From Apirhabdus apintestini (lineage in GTDB: Bacteria; Pseudomonadota; Gammaproteobacteria; Enterobacterales; Enterobacteriaceae), in the NCBI GenBank assembly GCA_033977085.1, contig CP138906.1, forward strand, positions 2,294,001 to 2,358,000: a stretch of 64,000 nucleotides of DNA. Direction: 5' to 3'. Shown here piece after piece: positions 52,882-63,170 of this stretch (position 1 is the first letter of the stretch; each line of letters opens with the position of its first letter). Below the pieces are notes generated by a model, which did no database searches, was not told the DNA's origin, and saw only the letters and a program-made list of their open reading frames with translations. Made by a program: the position numbers and the translations under genes.

Positions 52882-55683
52882 TTAATCGATGTTCAGCGCA
52901 TCGTTGACCAGGTCTTTTGCTGCTGCTGGTGAACGGACATATAACCCACGGCGGGCGAAGCGGATGCCGGACGGCCGGCATAGCGCAGCGTCGCCTGGTC
53001 AGGCAGGGCTTCACGCAGGTGATGCTGGCTGCAGTACCAGGCCCCTGGTTTAGCGGCTCTTCCTGACACCATACAAAATCACGCACGTGTGCATACGGCG
53101 CCAGCACATCCTGTAACGCTTTATGCGGGAATGGATAGAGCTGTTCTATACGGATGATGGCAACATCACGGCGCTCTGATTTCCGGCGCTGTTCCAGTAA
53201 ATCGTAATACACTTTGCCGGCGCACAGCACGATGCGCCTGACAGCAGCCGGGTCAAGTTCATCCACTTCGCCAATCGCCGGCTGGAAAACGCCGCCAGCA
53301 AGTTCACTGATGTCAGAAACCGCCAGCGGATGACGCAGCAGCGACTTCGGCGACATAACAATCAGCGGGCGACGCATACCGCGCAGCGCCTGACGACGCA
53401 GCATGTGATAAACCTGTGCCGGCGTTGAAGGTACGCACACCTGCATATTCTGTTCAGCGCAAAGCTGCAGATAACGCTCAAGGCGAGCGGATGAGTGTTC
53501 CGGCCCTGGCCTTCATAGCCGTGCGGTAACAGCATGACCAGGCCACACATTCTTCCCCATTTTTGTTCGCCGGAGCTAATAAATTGATCGATAACCACCT
53601 GAGCGCCGTTCGCGAAATCGCCGAACTGCGCTTCCCATATAGTCAGCGTCCTTGGCTCTGCGGTGGCGTAGCCATATTCAAAGGCCAGCACTGCTTCTTC
53701 AGACAGCACGGAATCCCATACTTTGAACTCCCCCTGCCCGTTGTGAACATGTGCCAGCGGTACCCAGGTAGAACCATTGGTTTGATTATGGATAACCGCA
53801 TGGCGATGAAAGAATGTGCCGCGCCCGGAATCTTCGCCGGAAATGCGCACCGGAATGCCTTCATCCACTAGCGTCGCGTAGGCAAGATTTTCTGCCGCAC
53901 CCCAGTCAAACGGCTTTTCGCCTTTTGCCATGGCCTGGCGATCGCTATAGATTTTCTCCACCCGCGACTGCATTTCGATGGTGTCAGGGACGCTACTGAT
54001 GCGTTTTGCCAGCCTCCTGCAGACGTTTCATCTCAACCACATGCGGATAAGTTTCATCCCAGTCATGGTTAAGGTAAGGCGACCAGGTGAAAGAGTGCAG
54101 GTTCATTGGGCGCCACTCTTCCACCACGCATTCCCCGGCATCCAGAGCATCCCGATACAGATTGACCATTTCAGTGGCATCTTCCAGGAAGCAACGCCCT
54201 TTTGTTCCAGGCGATCCGCATAAATTTTACGCGGAGTGGGATGCTTTTTGATTTTTGGTACATCAGCGGCTGGGTTGCGCTCGGCTCGTCGGCTTCGTTA
54301 TGGCCATGGCGGCGATAGCAGACCAGGTCGATAAAGACATCGCGTTTAAAGGTATTGCGGAAATCCAGCGCCAGCCGCGTGACAAACGCAACGGCTTCAG
54401 GATCGTCGGCGTTGACGTGAAAAATGGGCGCCTGCACCATTTTTCCAATATCCGTGCAGTAAGGCGTGGAACGCGCATCCAGCGGGTTAGACGTGGTAAA
54501 ACCGACCTGGTTGTTAATGACTATCCGCACCGTGCCACCAACTTCATAGCCGCGGGCCTTCGACATATTTAGCGTTTCTTGTACTACGCCCTGCCCGGTA
54601 ACAGCGGCATCGCCATGGATAGTAATTGGTAATACCTGGTTGATTCCCGGCTTATCCAGCCGATCGAGCCGCGCCCGAACAGATCCCATGACGACAGGGC
54701 TAACAATTTCCAGATGGGAAGGGTTAAACGCCAGCGCCAAATGTACTAAGCCGCCTTCAGTTTCAACATCCGAGGAAAAGCCCATGTGATATTTCACATC
54801 ACCCGTGCCTAAATGCTCTTTGTGCTTACCGGCGAACTCATCAAACAGATCCTGCGGTTTTTTACCCAAGACATTGATGAGAACGTTCAACCGCCCGCGG
54901 TGAGCCATGCCGAGAACCACTTCCCGAGTGCCATTTTTCCCGCCGTGTCGAATCATTTCTTTAAGCATGGGAACCAGCGCATCGCCGCCTTCCAGCGAAA
55001 AGCGTTTCGCCCTGGGAACTTCGCGCCAAGATAACGCTCCAGCCCTTCTGCCGCCGTTAACTCACTGAGAAAACGTTTTTTTCCTCGGCGGTGAAGCTGG
55101 GCTGCCCCATCACAGATTCGATACGCTGCTGGATCCAGCGTTTCTCTTCTGTGTTAGTGATATGCATGTATTCTGCACCGATTGAGCCGCCATAGGTTTG
55201 CCGTAGCGCGACAATCAGATCGGCAAGTTTCATGGTGTCCCGGCCGATAGCAAACGATCCCACATTAAAGGTTTGCTGAAGATCGTTCTCGGTTAAATTA
55301 TGAAATGCAGGGTCCAAATCCGGCACCACCTCCCGCTGCCATAACCCTAGCGGGTCCAAATTCGCCGCCTGATGCCCGCGAAAACGCCAGGCATTAATAA
55401 GCTGCAGTACTTTAACCTGGCGGGCATCCGTATCAGGGTCGTTAAGCGAGGAAGAGTAGCGAGATGCGTCTTTCGCCAGACTGCGAAAATAATCACGCGT
55501 TTTAGAATGGAATTGATCCGGCTTTACGCCGGTAACCGGAAGTTGCTGGAACATGGAGCGCCACTCGGCATCCACCGAATCAGGATCGGTTAAGAAGTCT
55601 TCATAAAGCTGCTCTATCCAGGACTGGTTCGCGCCAGACAAATAAGAAGAGTCCAGCCAGGCTTTCATTGCGCCGTTCTGCAT
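52882..55683 (-). pseudogene. sucA: 2-oxoglutarate dehydrogenase E1, at least six frameshifts
   Basis: Thiamine-diphosphate E1 component. The whole length of the 933-residue family can be followed in pieces: MQNGAMKAWLDSSYLSGANQ from ATG 55683; MLKEMIRHGGKNGTREVVLG and DVKYHMGFSSDVETEGGLVH; the ThDP-site CYRRHGHNEADEPSATQPLM; then MQSRVEKIYSDRQAMAKGEK, SGEDSGRGTFFHRHAVIHNQ and VCVPSTPAQVYHMLRRQALR, ending VNDALNID at TAA 52882. Shifts lie near 55075 (T-run), 55013, 54250, 54180, 53995, 53505, 53045 and 52915. This is the most damaged gene of the window, though its protein sequence is otherwise well conserved. Confidence 0.95.
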
Positions 55684-56029
55684 CGTTGTCCCTTAAGCAT
55701 TTGTTATGCTTATTTGGCCGTGGATAACTACTACGCATGCAACCGCATACGTGACCTGCGATCCCTGAGCGAGCACGTCTTTTGGCCCGCGAAGGAACCT
55801 TTAGAAACTGTCTGAAACACTGTGGCTATTTCGCCGATCGGAGAAGAATATGCGCTAACGGCACGGCTTCATCTCATTGCCTGTGACAGTTTTTAAAGGC
55901 TTCCTGCCTTTACTTTCATTCCATAAAAAGCCTGAACATACCGGCGGCATTTACTTGCCGCCATGAGCAGGGAAGCCTGATATTGCGATGCTGCAAGCTT
56001 CCCTTATACGCCGCGTATCACTCCCGTTT
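55684..56029. other. Intergenic region between sdhB and sucA
   Basis: About 345 bases, no gene. The E. coli sdhB-sucA gap is of similar size and holds a minor sucA promoter. A CAGGAAG/CTTCCTG-like weak hairpin near 55890-55915 is visible. No clear terminator, so sdh-suc read-through is likely. Confidence 0.5.
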
Positions 56030-56746
56030 TTACGCGCTACGCTGCAGCAACATTGACTTGATATGCCCTATCGCGCGCGTCGGATTTAACCCTTTCGGGC
56101 ACACGCTGACGCAGTTCATGATGCTATGACAGCGGAATACGCTGAAAGCATCGCTCAGGTCGTCAAGCCGGGCATCGGTTTGCGTATCACGGCTATCAAT
56201 AAGGAAACGATATGCCGCTAATAGCCCTGCAGGCCCAATAAACTTGTCCGGATTCCACCAGAAAGAAGGGCACGAGGTTGAACAACAGGCGCATAAAATA
56301 CACTCGTATAAACCATCCAGTTTTTCACGCTGCTCCGGCGACTGTAAATGTTCACGCGCGGGTGGATTTTGCCCATTATTCAACAGGTAAGGCTTAATCT
56401 TCTCATATTGAGCGTAGAATTGCCCCATGTCTACCACCAGATCCCGAATAACCGGCAATCCGGGTAAGGGTCGGATCACAATTTTTTTCTTTCCATTCCC
56501 TAACGTAGAAAGCGGCGTGATACAGGCCAGCCCGTTTTTGCCGTTCATATTCAACCCGTCCGAGCCACAAACGCCTTCACGACAGGAGCGGCGAAACGCC
56601 AGACTGGGGTCTTTCTCTTTAAGTTGGATCAGCGCATCCAGCAGCATCATGTCGCGACCGTCATCCGCGTCCAGCGTGTAATCCTGCATATGCGGCGCGT
56701 CGTCAACATCCGGGTTATAGCGATAAATTGAAAATTCGAGTTTCAT
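56030..56746 (-). CDS. sdhB: Succinate dehydrogenase iron-sulfur subunit
   Basis: Electron-transfer subunit with 2Fe-2S, 4Fe-4S and 3Fe-4S clusters. 238 residues as in E. coli, intact. 2Fe-2S motif CREGVCGSDG and GKNGLAC; 4Fe-4S CILCACCSTSCP; 3Fe-4S CHSIMNCVSVCPKGLNP. ATG 56746 (MKLEFSIYRYNPDVDDAPHM) fits; the longer frame to 56821 overlaps sdhA. Confidence 0.98.
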   Translation of the reverse strand: MKLEFSIYRYNPDVDDAPHMQDYTLDADDGRDMMLLDALIQLKEKDPSLAFRRSCREGVCGSDGLNMNGKNGLACITPLSTLGNGKKKIVIRPLPGLPVIRDLVVDMGQFYAQYEKIKPYLLNNGQNPPAREHLQSPEQREKLDGLYECILCACCSTSCPSFWWNPDKFIGPAGLLAAYRFLIDSRDTQTDARLDDLSDAFSVFRCHSIMNCVSVCPKGLNPTRAIGHIKSMLLQRSA

Positions 56747-56762
56747 CACCTGTGCTCCGCTA

Positions 56763-58527
56763 TTAATAAGTACGTATTTTCGGCGGAAACGCCGGACGCA
56801 GTTTAGGTTGCATGTTGACATGACGCCGCGTCATGGTTTCACGCTGCGGCTGGTATAAGGAGTGACACAGCCAGTTTTCATCATCGCGTTCGGGGAAATC
56901 AAAGCGGCTGTGCGCTCCACGGCTTTCCGTGCGGAAATTAGCGGCTTGCGCAGTGGCGTACGCGGTTTCCATCAGGTTATCCAATTCCAGTGCACTCTAC
57001 GCGCTGGGTATTAAATTCTCGGGATTTATCATCAAGGCGCGCATTCTGTAAACGCTCACGAATCGCCTTAAGCTGCTCCAGCCCTTTCGCCATCGCATCA
57101 CCTTCGCGAAAAACGGAGAAGTTGTGCTGCATGCACTCCTGAAGATCTTTGCGGATTTGAACCGGATCCTCGCCGCTATTGTTATTTTCCCAGCGATTCA
57201 GGCGTGTCAGCGATGCATCGATATCAGACTCACTGGCTTCGCGCAGCGCGCCCTGCTCCGCAATTGATTCCTGCAAATGCATTCCCACAGCGCGCCCAAA
57301 CACCACCAAATCGAGTAGAGAATTCCCCCAGGCGATTGGCGCCGTGTACCGAAACGCAGGCGATTTCACCGACCGCAAATAAGCCTGGGATCGCGACATC
57401 TTCCCCATTTTCATTCACGGTCAAAGCCTGGCCGGTAACTTTGGTCGGGATACCGCCCATCATGTAGTGACAGGTTGGGATCACCGGAATAGGTTCTTTA
57501 ACAGGGTCAACGTGTGCAAACGTGCGCGACAATTCCAAAATGCCCGGCAGGCGCGATTCCAGCACGTCTTTACCTAAATGATCGAGCTTCAATTTCGCGT
57601 GCGGGCCCCACGGCCCGTCGCAGCCGCGCCCTTCCCGGATCTCAATCATGATTGAGCGTGCCACGACATCACGACCCGCCAAATCCTTGGCATTAGGCGC
57701 ATAACGCTCCATGAAGCGTTCACCGTCTTTATTCAACAAATAGCCGCCTTCACCGCGGCAACCTTCCGTTACCAGAACGCCTGCACCGGCGATGCCCGTA
57801 GGGTGGAACTGCCACATTTCCATATCCTGCACCGGTACGCCGGCGCGGATTGCCATGCCCACGCCGTCCCCGGTGTTAATGTGCGCATTGGTGGTTGACT
57901 GATAGATACGCCCCGCGCCGCCGGTGGCCAGCACCGTAGCGCGGGCTTTAAAATAGACGACCTCACCCGTTTCAATACAGAGAGCGGTACAGCCAACGAC
58001 TGCGCCATCCTGATTTTTGACTAAATCCAGAGCGTACCATTCAGAAAAGATGGTGGTATGATTCTTAAGGTTTTGCTGATAGAGGGTATGCAACAGAGCG
58101 TGACCGGTACGATCCGCCGCCGCCGCGGTGCGCGCCGCCTGCTCGCCGCCAAAATTTTTAGACTGTCCGCCGAAAGGGCGCTGATAAATTTTTCCGTCTT
58201 CCAGGCGGGAAAACGGCAGGCCCATATGCTCCAGTTCCAGAATCGCTTCCGGCCCCGTTTTACACATGTATTCAATGGCATCCTGGTCACCGATATAATC
58301 GGAGCCTTTTACCGTGTCGTACATATGCCATTCCCAGTTATCCTCATGAGTATTACCCAGCGCGACGGTAATCCCTCCCTGCGCAGAGACCGTATGAGAC
58401 CGGGTGGGAAAAACTTTGGACAGCAGGGCGCAGGTTTGGCCCGCCTGGAAATTTGCAGCGCGGCGCGCATACCTGCACCACCGGCGCCAACAACAACAGC
58501 ATCAAACTCTCTGACTGGCAAATTCAT
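56763..58527 (-). pseudogene. sdhA: Succinate dehydrogenase flavoprotein, at least four frameshifts
   Basis: FAD subunit oxidising succinate to fumarate. ATG 58527 starts MNLPVREFDAVVVGAGGAGM (FAD-binding GxGxxG). Two or more shifts between 58460 and 58330 interrupt SKVFPTRSHTVSAQGGI. The central piece is continuous from MYDTVKGSDYIGDQDAIEYM through the covalent-FAD and active-site regions (RPFGGQSKNFGGEQAARTAA, RGEGGYLLNKDGERFMERYA, IPTCHYMMGGIPTKVTGQAL). Shifts near 57320 (in NRLGGNSLLDLVVFGRA) and 56985 follow. The C-terminus AHSRFDFPERDDENWLCHSL to PKIRTY is intact. Confidence 0.95.
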
Positions 58528-58873
58528 TACACACCCCACACCACAACAAATCCATAAATGACGTAAACCAGAAGCGCGACGACTATCGCCAACTGTAATA
58601 TCAAACGTATAGCCACCGGCTTAATATAGTCAGTCAATACCTGCCACATCCCTATCCATGCGTGGATCAAGATGGCGATTAGCGCCAGTAGCGTGAATAC
58701 ACGAGTAAATGGAAGGCTGAAAAAAGCGGTCCAGGATAACCAGGTGATTTCGTCACTGGCGACAAAAAACCAACCATGTAGATAAGATAAAGGGTGATTA
58801 CGATAGCGGTAGCGCGTACCAGCAAGAAGTCATGCACACCATTGCGACCCAGTGCGGAAGCATTGCTTACCAT
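58527..58873 (-). pseudogene. sdhD: Succinate dehydrogenase membrane anchor SdhD, one frameshift
   Basis: Haem- and quinone-binding membrane anchor. ATG 58873 starts MVSNASALGRNGVHDFLLVR. One T is missing in TTTTTT near 58769 (MVGFF restored); the next frame reads VASDEITWLSWTAFFSLPFT, then the haem-ligand region ILIHAWIGMWQVLTDYIKPV and ends YVIYGFVVVWGV. 115 residues when repaired, as in E. coli. It overlaps sdhC by seven bases and sdhA by one. Confidence 0.94.
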
Positions 58874-59256
58874 AGGAAAACTCCTGCGAGAATTGAAAGC
58901 ACTGCGGTAATTGCGAACGAAATAACCGCCGAACGCTTACCTGCGGTAAACGTTTCTTCCAGGCAGCCGAAATCCATCAGCATATGGCGAATGCCCACGA
59001 CGACGTGATACGCCAGAGCGGTGAGAATGCCCCACATAATAAACTTAATCACCGGGCTGCCCATAATAGAGGACGCGGTAAGAAACCCATCAGGTGAGGA
59101 GAGCGATAGCCCCAGAAACCATAGCAGGATGCCCACCGCCACAAAAGTTATTACGCCAGATACACGGTGGAGGATGGATGCGATTGCCGTTACAGGAAAA
59201 CGAATAGTGGCAAGGTTCAAATTAACAGGTCTTTGCTTTTTCACATTTCTTATCAT
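58867..59256 (-). CDS. sdhC: Succinate dehydrogenase cytochrome b556 subunit SdhC
   Basis: Membrane anchor with haem b. 129 residues from ATG 59256 (MIRNVKKQRPVNLNLATIRF), same as E. coli; the 134-residue form starting upstream is not supported. The quinone-site segment SILHRVSGVITF and the haem-ligand motif AYHVVVGIRHMLMDFG are present. First gene of sdhCDAB, divergent from gltA. Intact. Confidence 0.97.
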   Translation of the reverse strand: MIRNVKKQRPVNLNLATIRFPVTAIASILHRVSGVITFVAVGILLWFLGLSLSSPDGFLTASSIMGSPVIKFIMWGILTALAYHVVVGIRHMLMDFGCLEETFTAGKRSAVISFAITAVLSILAGVFLW

Positions 59257-59838
59257 GAATAACGCCCACAATGCTGTTCTTATTTTGTTTCCTTCCTCCG
59301 GTTCTGCGGGCGGGTCAGACAGCGCCTGTTTCTATAACCCTGCGTCATATAAAAACAACTGCGCGCAGATGCTAATTTGACGGGTTACTACGCTGGGTGG
59401 CTCGGGATAGCAGAGTCTTCCGGAGACCTGGCGGCAGTATAGGGCGTTCACATTATCATTACAATTAACATACAATTACTTTGTCTTCTTTTAATTCAAA
59501 CAGTGAGCAATATCACGATAACAACATTATTTTAAATTTCACCCATATGATTTGACTGAAGTTAAACATTTCTGTTACAAACATCAGCCATAAAAATATA
59601 CAATGCAGAAAAGTTATGAGGTAATTTTTTTACCTGCTTATACGTTATGTAACAGAAAAGTATATTGACCAAAGCCGACAAGGCCAGTAATAGTGATCGT
59701 CCGGTACAAAACTTTAGCTGACAATCTATTTAATTATTAATTAGTTACCGAAATGATGCGTTGCCAGTGCGCCGCGCACTCTGTACCCCGGCTCTCCTTT
59801 GCCACAGAGCAAGCGCTCTACAACAATAAGGCAACATC
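59257..59838. other. Divergent promoter region of sdhC and gltA
   Basis: About 580 AT-rich bases between sdhC and gltA. It must contain both promoters; in E. coli these respond to ArcA and CRP. I cannot place boxes with confidence. No gene seen apart from the short leader frame at its right end. Confidence 0.5.
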
Positions 59839-59901
59839 ATGAAGGTAACAAAACAGACAAGAGCGACGCTCCTGTCAATAAGGCGCTTAAGGAGACCGTA
59901 A
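59839..59901 (+). CDS. Possible 20-residue leader peptide upstream of gltA
   Basis: ATG 59839, preceded by AAGG at 8 bases, encodes MKVTKQTRATLLSIRRLRRP and stops with TAA directly abutting the gltA ATG (TAAATG). The gltA Shine-Dalgarno lies inside this frame. Basic residues dominate. I do not know a described gltA leader peptide in E. coli. It may be chance, or a translational coupling device. Confidence 0.35.
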   Translation: MKVTKQTRATLLSIRRLRRP

Positions 59902-61186
59902 ATGGTTGATAAAAAGCAACGCTCACCTGTAACGGTGATGCTATCGAGTCTGGACGTGCTTCAGGGCACGCTAGGTCAGGATGTCATTGATGTTCGCACG
60001 CTAGGTTCGAAAAACGTTTTTACCTTCGATCCCGGGTTTACATCTACCGCCTCCTGCGAATCAAAAATTACCTTTATTGACGGTGACGAAGGCATTCTGC
60101 TCCATCGGGGCTTTCCTATCGATCAGTTAGCTACTGACTCTACTTATCTGGAAGTCTGTTATATCCTACTCTACGGCGAAAAACCGACGCAGGCGCAGTA
60201 TGATGAGTTTAAAACTATTGTCACTCGCCATACTATGATCCATGAGCAAATAACCCGTCTGTTCCACGGTTTTCGCCGCGATTCGCACCCAATGGCGGTG
60301 ATGTGTGGCGTAACCGGCGCTTTGGCCGCTTTCTACCATGATTCTCTGGATGTGAATAACCCGCGGCACCGTGAAATCGCCGCATTCCGCCTGTTATCAA
60401 AAATGCCCACGGTTGCGGCAATGAGCTATAAGTACTCTATTGGCCAGCCTTTTGTCTATCCGCGTAACGACCTTTCCTACGCAGGTAACTTCCTGAACAT
60501 GATGTTTTCTACACCATGTGAAGATTACGAAGTTAACCCAGTGCTGGAACGCGCAATGGACAGAATTCTTATCCTGCACGCTGACCATGAACAAAATGCG
60601 TCCACGTCGACGGTACGCACGGCGGGCTCCTCTGGCGCAAATCCGTTTGCCTGTATCGCGGCGGGAATCGCCTCGCTGTGGGGTCCGGCGCACGGCGGAG
60701 CAAATGAAGCCTGCCTGAAAATGCTGGAAGAGATTAATTCTAAAGAGCATATTCCTGAATTCTTGCGCCGGGCAAAGGATAAAAATGACTCCTTCCGCCT
60801 GATGGGATTTGGGCATCGCGTGTACAAAAACTACGATCCTCGCGCTACCGTAATGCGCGAAACCTGCCATGAAGTGCTAAATGAGCCTGGGTATGAAGGA
60901 TGATTTATTGGAAGTGGCGATGGAGCTTGAGCATATCGCCCTGAATGACCCCTATTTCATCGAGCGTAAACTGTACCCCAACGTCGATTTTTATTCAGGA
61001 ATTACCCTGAAAGCAATGGGCATCCCCTCTTCAATGTTCACCGTCATCTTTGCTATGGCACGCACTATCGGCTGGATTGCACACTGGAATGAAATGCATG
61101 ATGACGGGATTAAGATTGCGCGCCCTCGCCAGCTTTATACGGGATACACGCAGCGTGAATTTAACTCCGTGGTGGATAAAAAATAA
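59902..61186 (+). pseudogene. gltA: Citrate synthase (type II), one frameshift
   Basis: Condenses acetyl-CoA and oxaloacetate; hexameric NADH-sensitive type of Gram-negative bacteria. ATG 59902 follows AGGAG. The frame is open for 333 residues with FDPGFTSTASCESKITFIDG, the catalytic His regions GPAHGGANEACLKML and LMGFGHRVYKNYDPRATVMR. One extra C near 60890 (NEL to NEP) ends it after a few codons. The next frame continues MKDDLLEVAMELEHIALNDP, the catalytic Asp in YPNVDFYSG and the end ARPRQLYTGYTQREF. If real, the lesion removes an active-site residue and 95 amino acids. Confidence 0.96.
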
Positions 61187-61211
61187 TATTCATTTATTCA
61201 TCCGTGCAACG

Positions 61212-61240
61212 TTAAAACCACCTTTTAATAAAGGTGGTTT
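61212..61240 (+). terminator. Terminator of gltA
   Basis: AAAACCACCTTT and AAAGGTGGTTTT pair over a short AT loop, 25 bases after the gltA stop. Confidence 0.9.
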
Positions 61241-61443
61241 TAAATAAATAAACATAATATACAGTTATTCCATTCCGGGTTAATCATTCGCATCCTGGCC
61301 CAATAACAATTAACACTTTTATTCACAATACATATAGATTAAATCATTCCCTTATAATAGCAACCATTACATGATAGATATTATCAAATCAATTATATGG
61401 ATAAATAATAAATCGAAAAAAATAATTAAACGCTTCTGTAAAA

Positions 61444-61482
61444 AATAAAAGCCGCACCAAATTCACGGCGCGACTTTTATTT
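61444..61482. terminator. Bidirectional terminator-like hairpin after the microcin-like gene
   Basis: AATAAAAGCCGC pairs with GCGACTTTTATT (one mismatch). It lies about 60 bases beyond the stop of the minus-strand peptide gene and could serve it. The rest of 61241-61540 is AT-rich with no gene. Confidence 0.7.
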
Positions 61483-61540
61483 ACCAAATAACTCTGTTAG
61501 CCAATAGTTATCAGTTATAGTGATAAAATAATAGCAATAA

Positions 61541-61832
61541 TTAGTTACCCAGCACTTTATTAACCAGACCGCCGATAATAGGCAGATGGCTAAGCGTATT
61601 TTCAATCATACCGCCAATCTGGCCGCCTGCGGCCTTGCCAATTTGCTCACCCAGCGTTGGGAACAGAGAGCCAATAGAGATGGTTCCCAGTCCTGGAATC
61701 TTGATGCTTAGCGAATTGCTAACTACTTCATAGCCCAGATCACCTAATTTACCGCCAATAGCAGCCAGGCCATTTTGAATCCAGCCAGCGCCTGCAACAT
61801 ATTCCATTTCTACTAAAGTCAGCTTCTTTCAT
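61541..61832 (-). pseudogene. Class II microcin/bacteriocin-like peptide precursor, possible frameshift in the leader
   Basis: An open frame of 88 residues starts at ATG 61807 (MEYVAGAGW). A better start is ATG 61832, with GGAG 8 bases upstream: adding one T in the TTT run near 61816 joins it as MKEADFLVEMEYVAGAG, then W. This looks like a double-glycine-type export leader (compare MRTLTLNELDSVSGG of microcin V and the GA-ending leaders of other class II microcins). The mature part is about 80 residues, Gly-rich and amphipathic (NGLAAIGGKLGDLGYEVV, LPIIGGLVNKVLGN), with no Cys. No transporter or immunity gene is recognised beside it. It lies in an AT-rich stretch unlike its neighbours, suggesting acquisition. 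A small glycine-rich membrane peptide of other function is possible. Confidence 0.5.
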
Positions 61833-62248
61833 TTCCGTATCTCCATGCTACTAATAATGTTTTTTAATTAAAAAGCATTAGTTTTTATGATAATTAACCA
61901 AAGAATAAAACACCATTGATAATAACTTCATAGCCAATATCATTATAGAAATTATAACTTTCAATTATCCCTGGATTAAGATTCTTACGGTCTTCACCGC
62001 AGTGAGCACGACAGAATAGTTAATATCATCCTTCGTGGCTGCAAGGAAATAATATCAGTCAGATAAGAAAATTCAACTCTATGAAGATATAATCAATGAC
62101 TTTATTAGCAAACCATAAAACAGACACGCATTATTTACTAACTCTTCATCAATTATGATATAGCGGATTAATATTACTAAACAGCTGCATCCGAAAAGAG
62201 CCCCTGACATTACCGATTTTAATATTCATAAGTATCCATGCATAATGT
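61833..62248. other. AT-rich island upstream of the microcin-like gene
   Basis: About 415 bases, clearly more AT-rich than the flanks. On the minus strand 62029-61894 a short frame could read MILTILSCSLR and, after a shift near 61997, CGEDRKNLNPGIIESYN, then NDIGYEVIINGVLFFG to TAA. The phrase DIGYEV recalls DLGYEV in the neighbouring peptide, which may be coincidence. A decayed small gene such as an immunity peptide is conceivable but not supported further. Confidence 0.3.
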
Positions 62249-63040
62249 TTAACCTCGCTGGCATACAGGACACCAATAGAATGGCCGGGAGGAAACCAGT
62301 TTCTTCTCAATCAATGCAGCGCAGCGCTCACAGGGTTTTCCTTCCCGATGAAAAACATGAAATTGAAACAGAGCACCATGATGGCGGCTCTCATTCGGCT
62401 GACCGCGCGTTTGATAGGAAAGGCGAGGAATATCCAGGCAGGCTCGCGCCAGCTCATCTATTTGCCGCCCGGTGAGATCTACCGGTCGTAATTCTGGCGC
62501 CAGCCTGGCATGCCATAAAATTTCCACCCGCAGATAGTTTCCCAACCCGGCTAAAAAGCCTGATCCAGCAATAATCCCCCAGGCTGCGACGACAAAAGCG
62601 TGGCGATAATAATCGTGCCGTGACCTGCTCTACCGTCAATGACAGGTCTAAAACGTCCGGACCAACCCGCTTCAGAAACGGATGCTGTGCCAGCCCAGGC
62701 GCGTCCAGCATCTCGATATCAGAAGCGCTATACAGTGAAATTGCGCGATCCGCTGCAGCTAGCCTAACCCGTAAACTGCGCCGGGCATCCGGCTTTTCAT
62801 CCGCAGAGGTAACGCGCCAGACACCATAAAGCTGATTGTGGCTATAGAGCGTCAGCCCCCGGAAAAATACGTCAACAGCGCTTTTCCCCGTGTTTCAATA
62901 CGGCTAATGTGCTGACCGATAAGCAATGGCTGGTATGGATGCAATCGAGGGAAAGCAAACCAAACGTCTGTCAGCGTTTTACCAAGCATAGCCTGCTCCA
63001 GGCTATCTGCTGCACGGCGTATTTCCGGGCCTTCAGGCAT
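62249..63040 (-). pseudogene. nei: Endonuclease VIII, several frameshifts
   Basis: DNA glycosylase/AP lyase removing oxidised pyrimidines. ATG 63040 starts MPEGPEIRRAADSLEQAMLG with the catalytic Pro2-Glu3. LIGQHISRIETRGKALLTYF follows and then a shift near 62855. The middle piece has HPFLKRVGPDVLDLSLTVEQ and shifts again near 62600-62560. The last piece starts GNYLRVEILWHARLAPEL with the helix-two-turn-helix region and ends with the zinc finger CERCAALIEK and FYWCPVCQ. In E. coli ybgJKL (pxpBCA) separate nei from ybgI; here they are absent. Confidence 0.93.
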
Positions 63041-63170
63041 AATTAGCTCCTAAAATAAAACGTTATATACGGCCCGACTCGCTCTGCCTGCGCCAGAGCA
63101 CACTGAATCGTATCTTTAAGCCATTTAATTTTAATGCGCCAAAAATTGGCTTATAACAGGCGCAGAGTTA

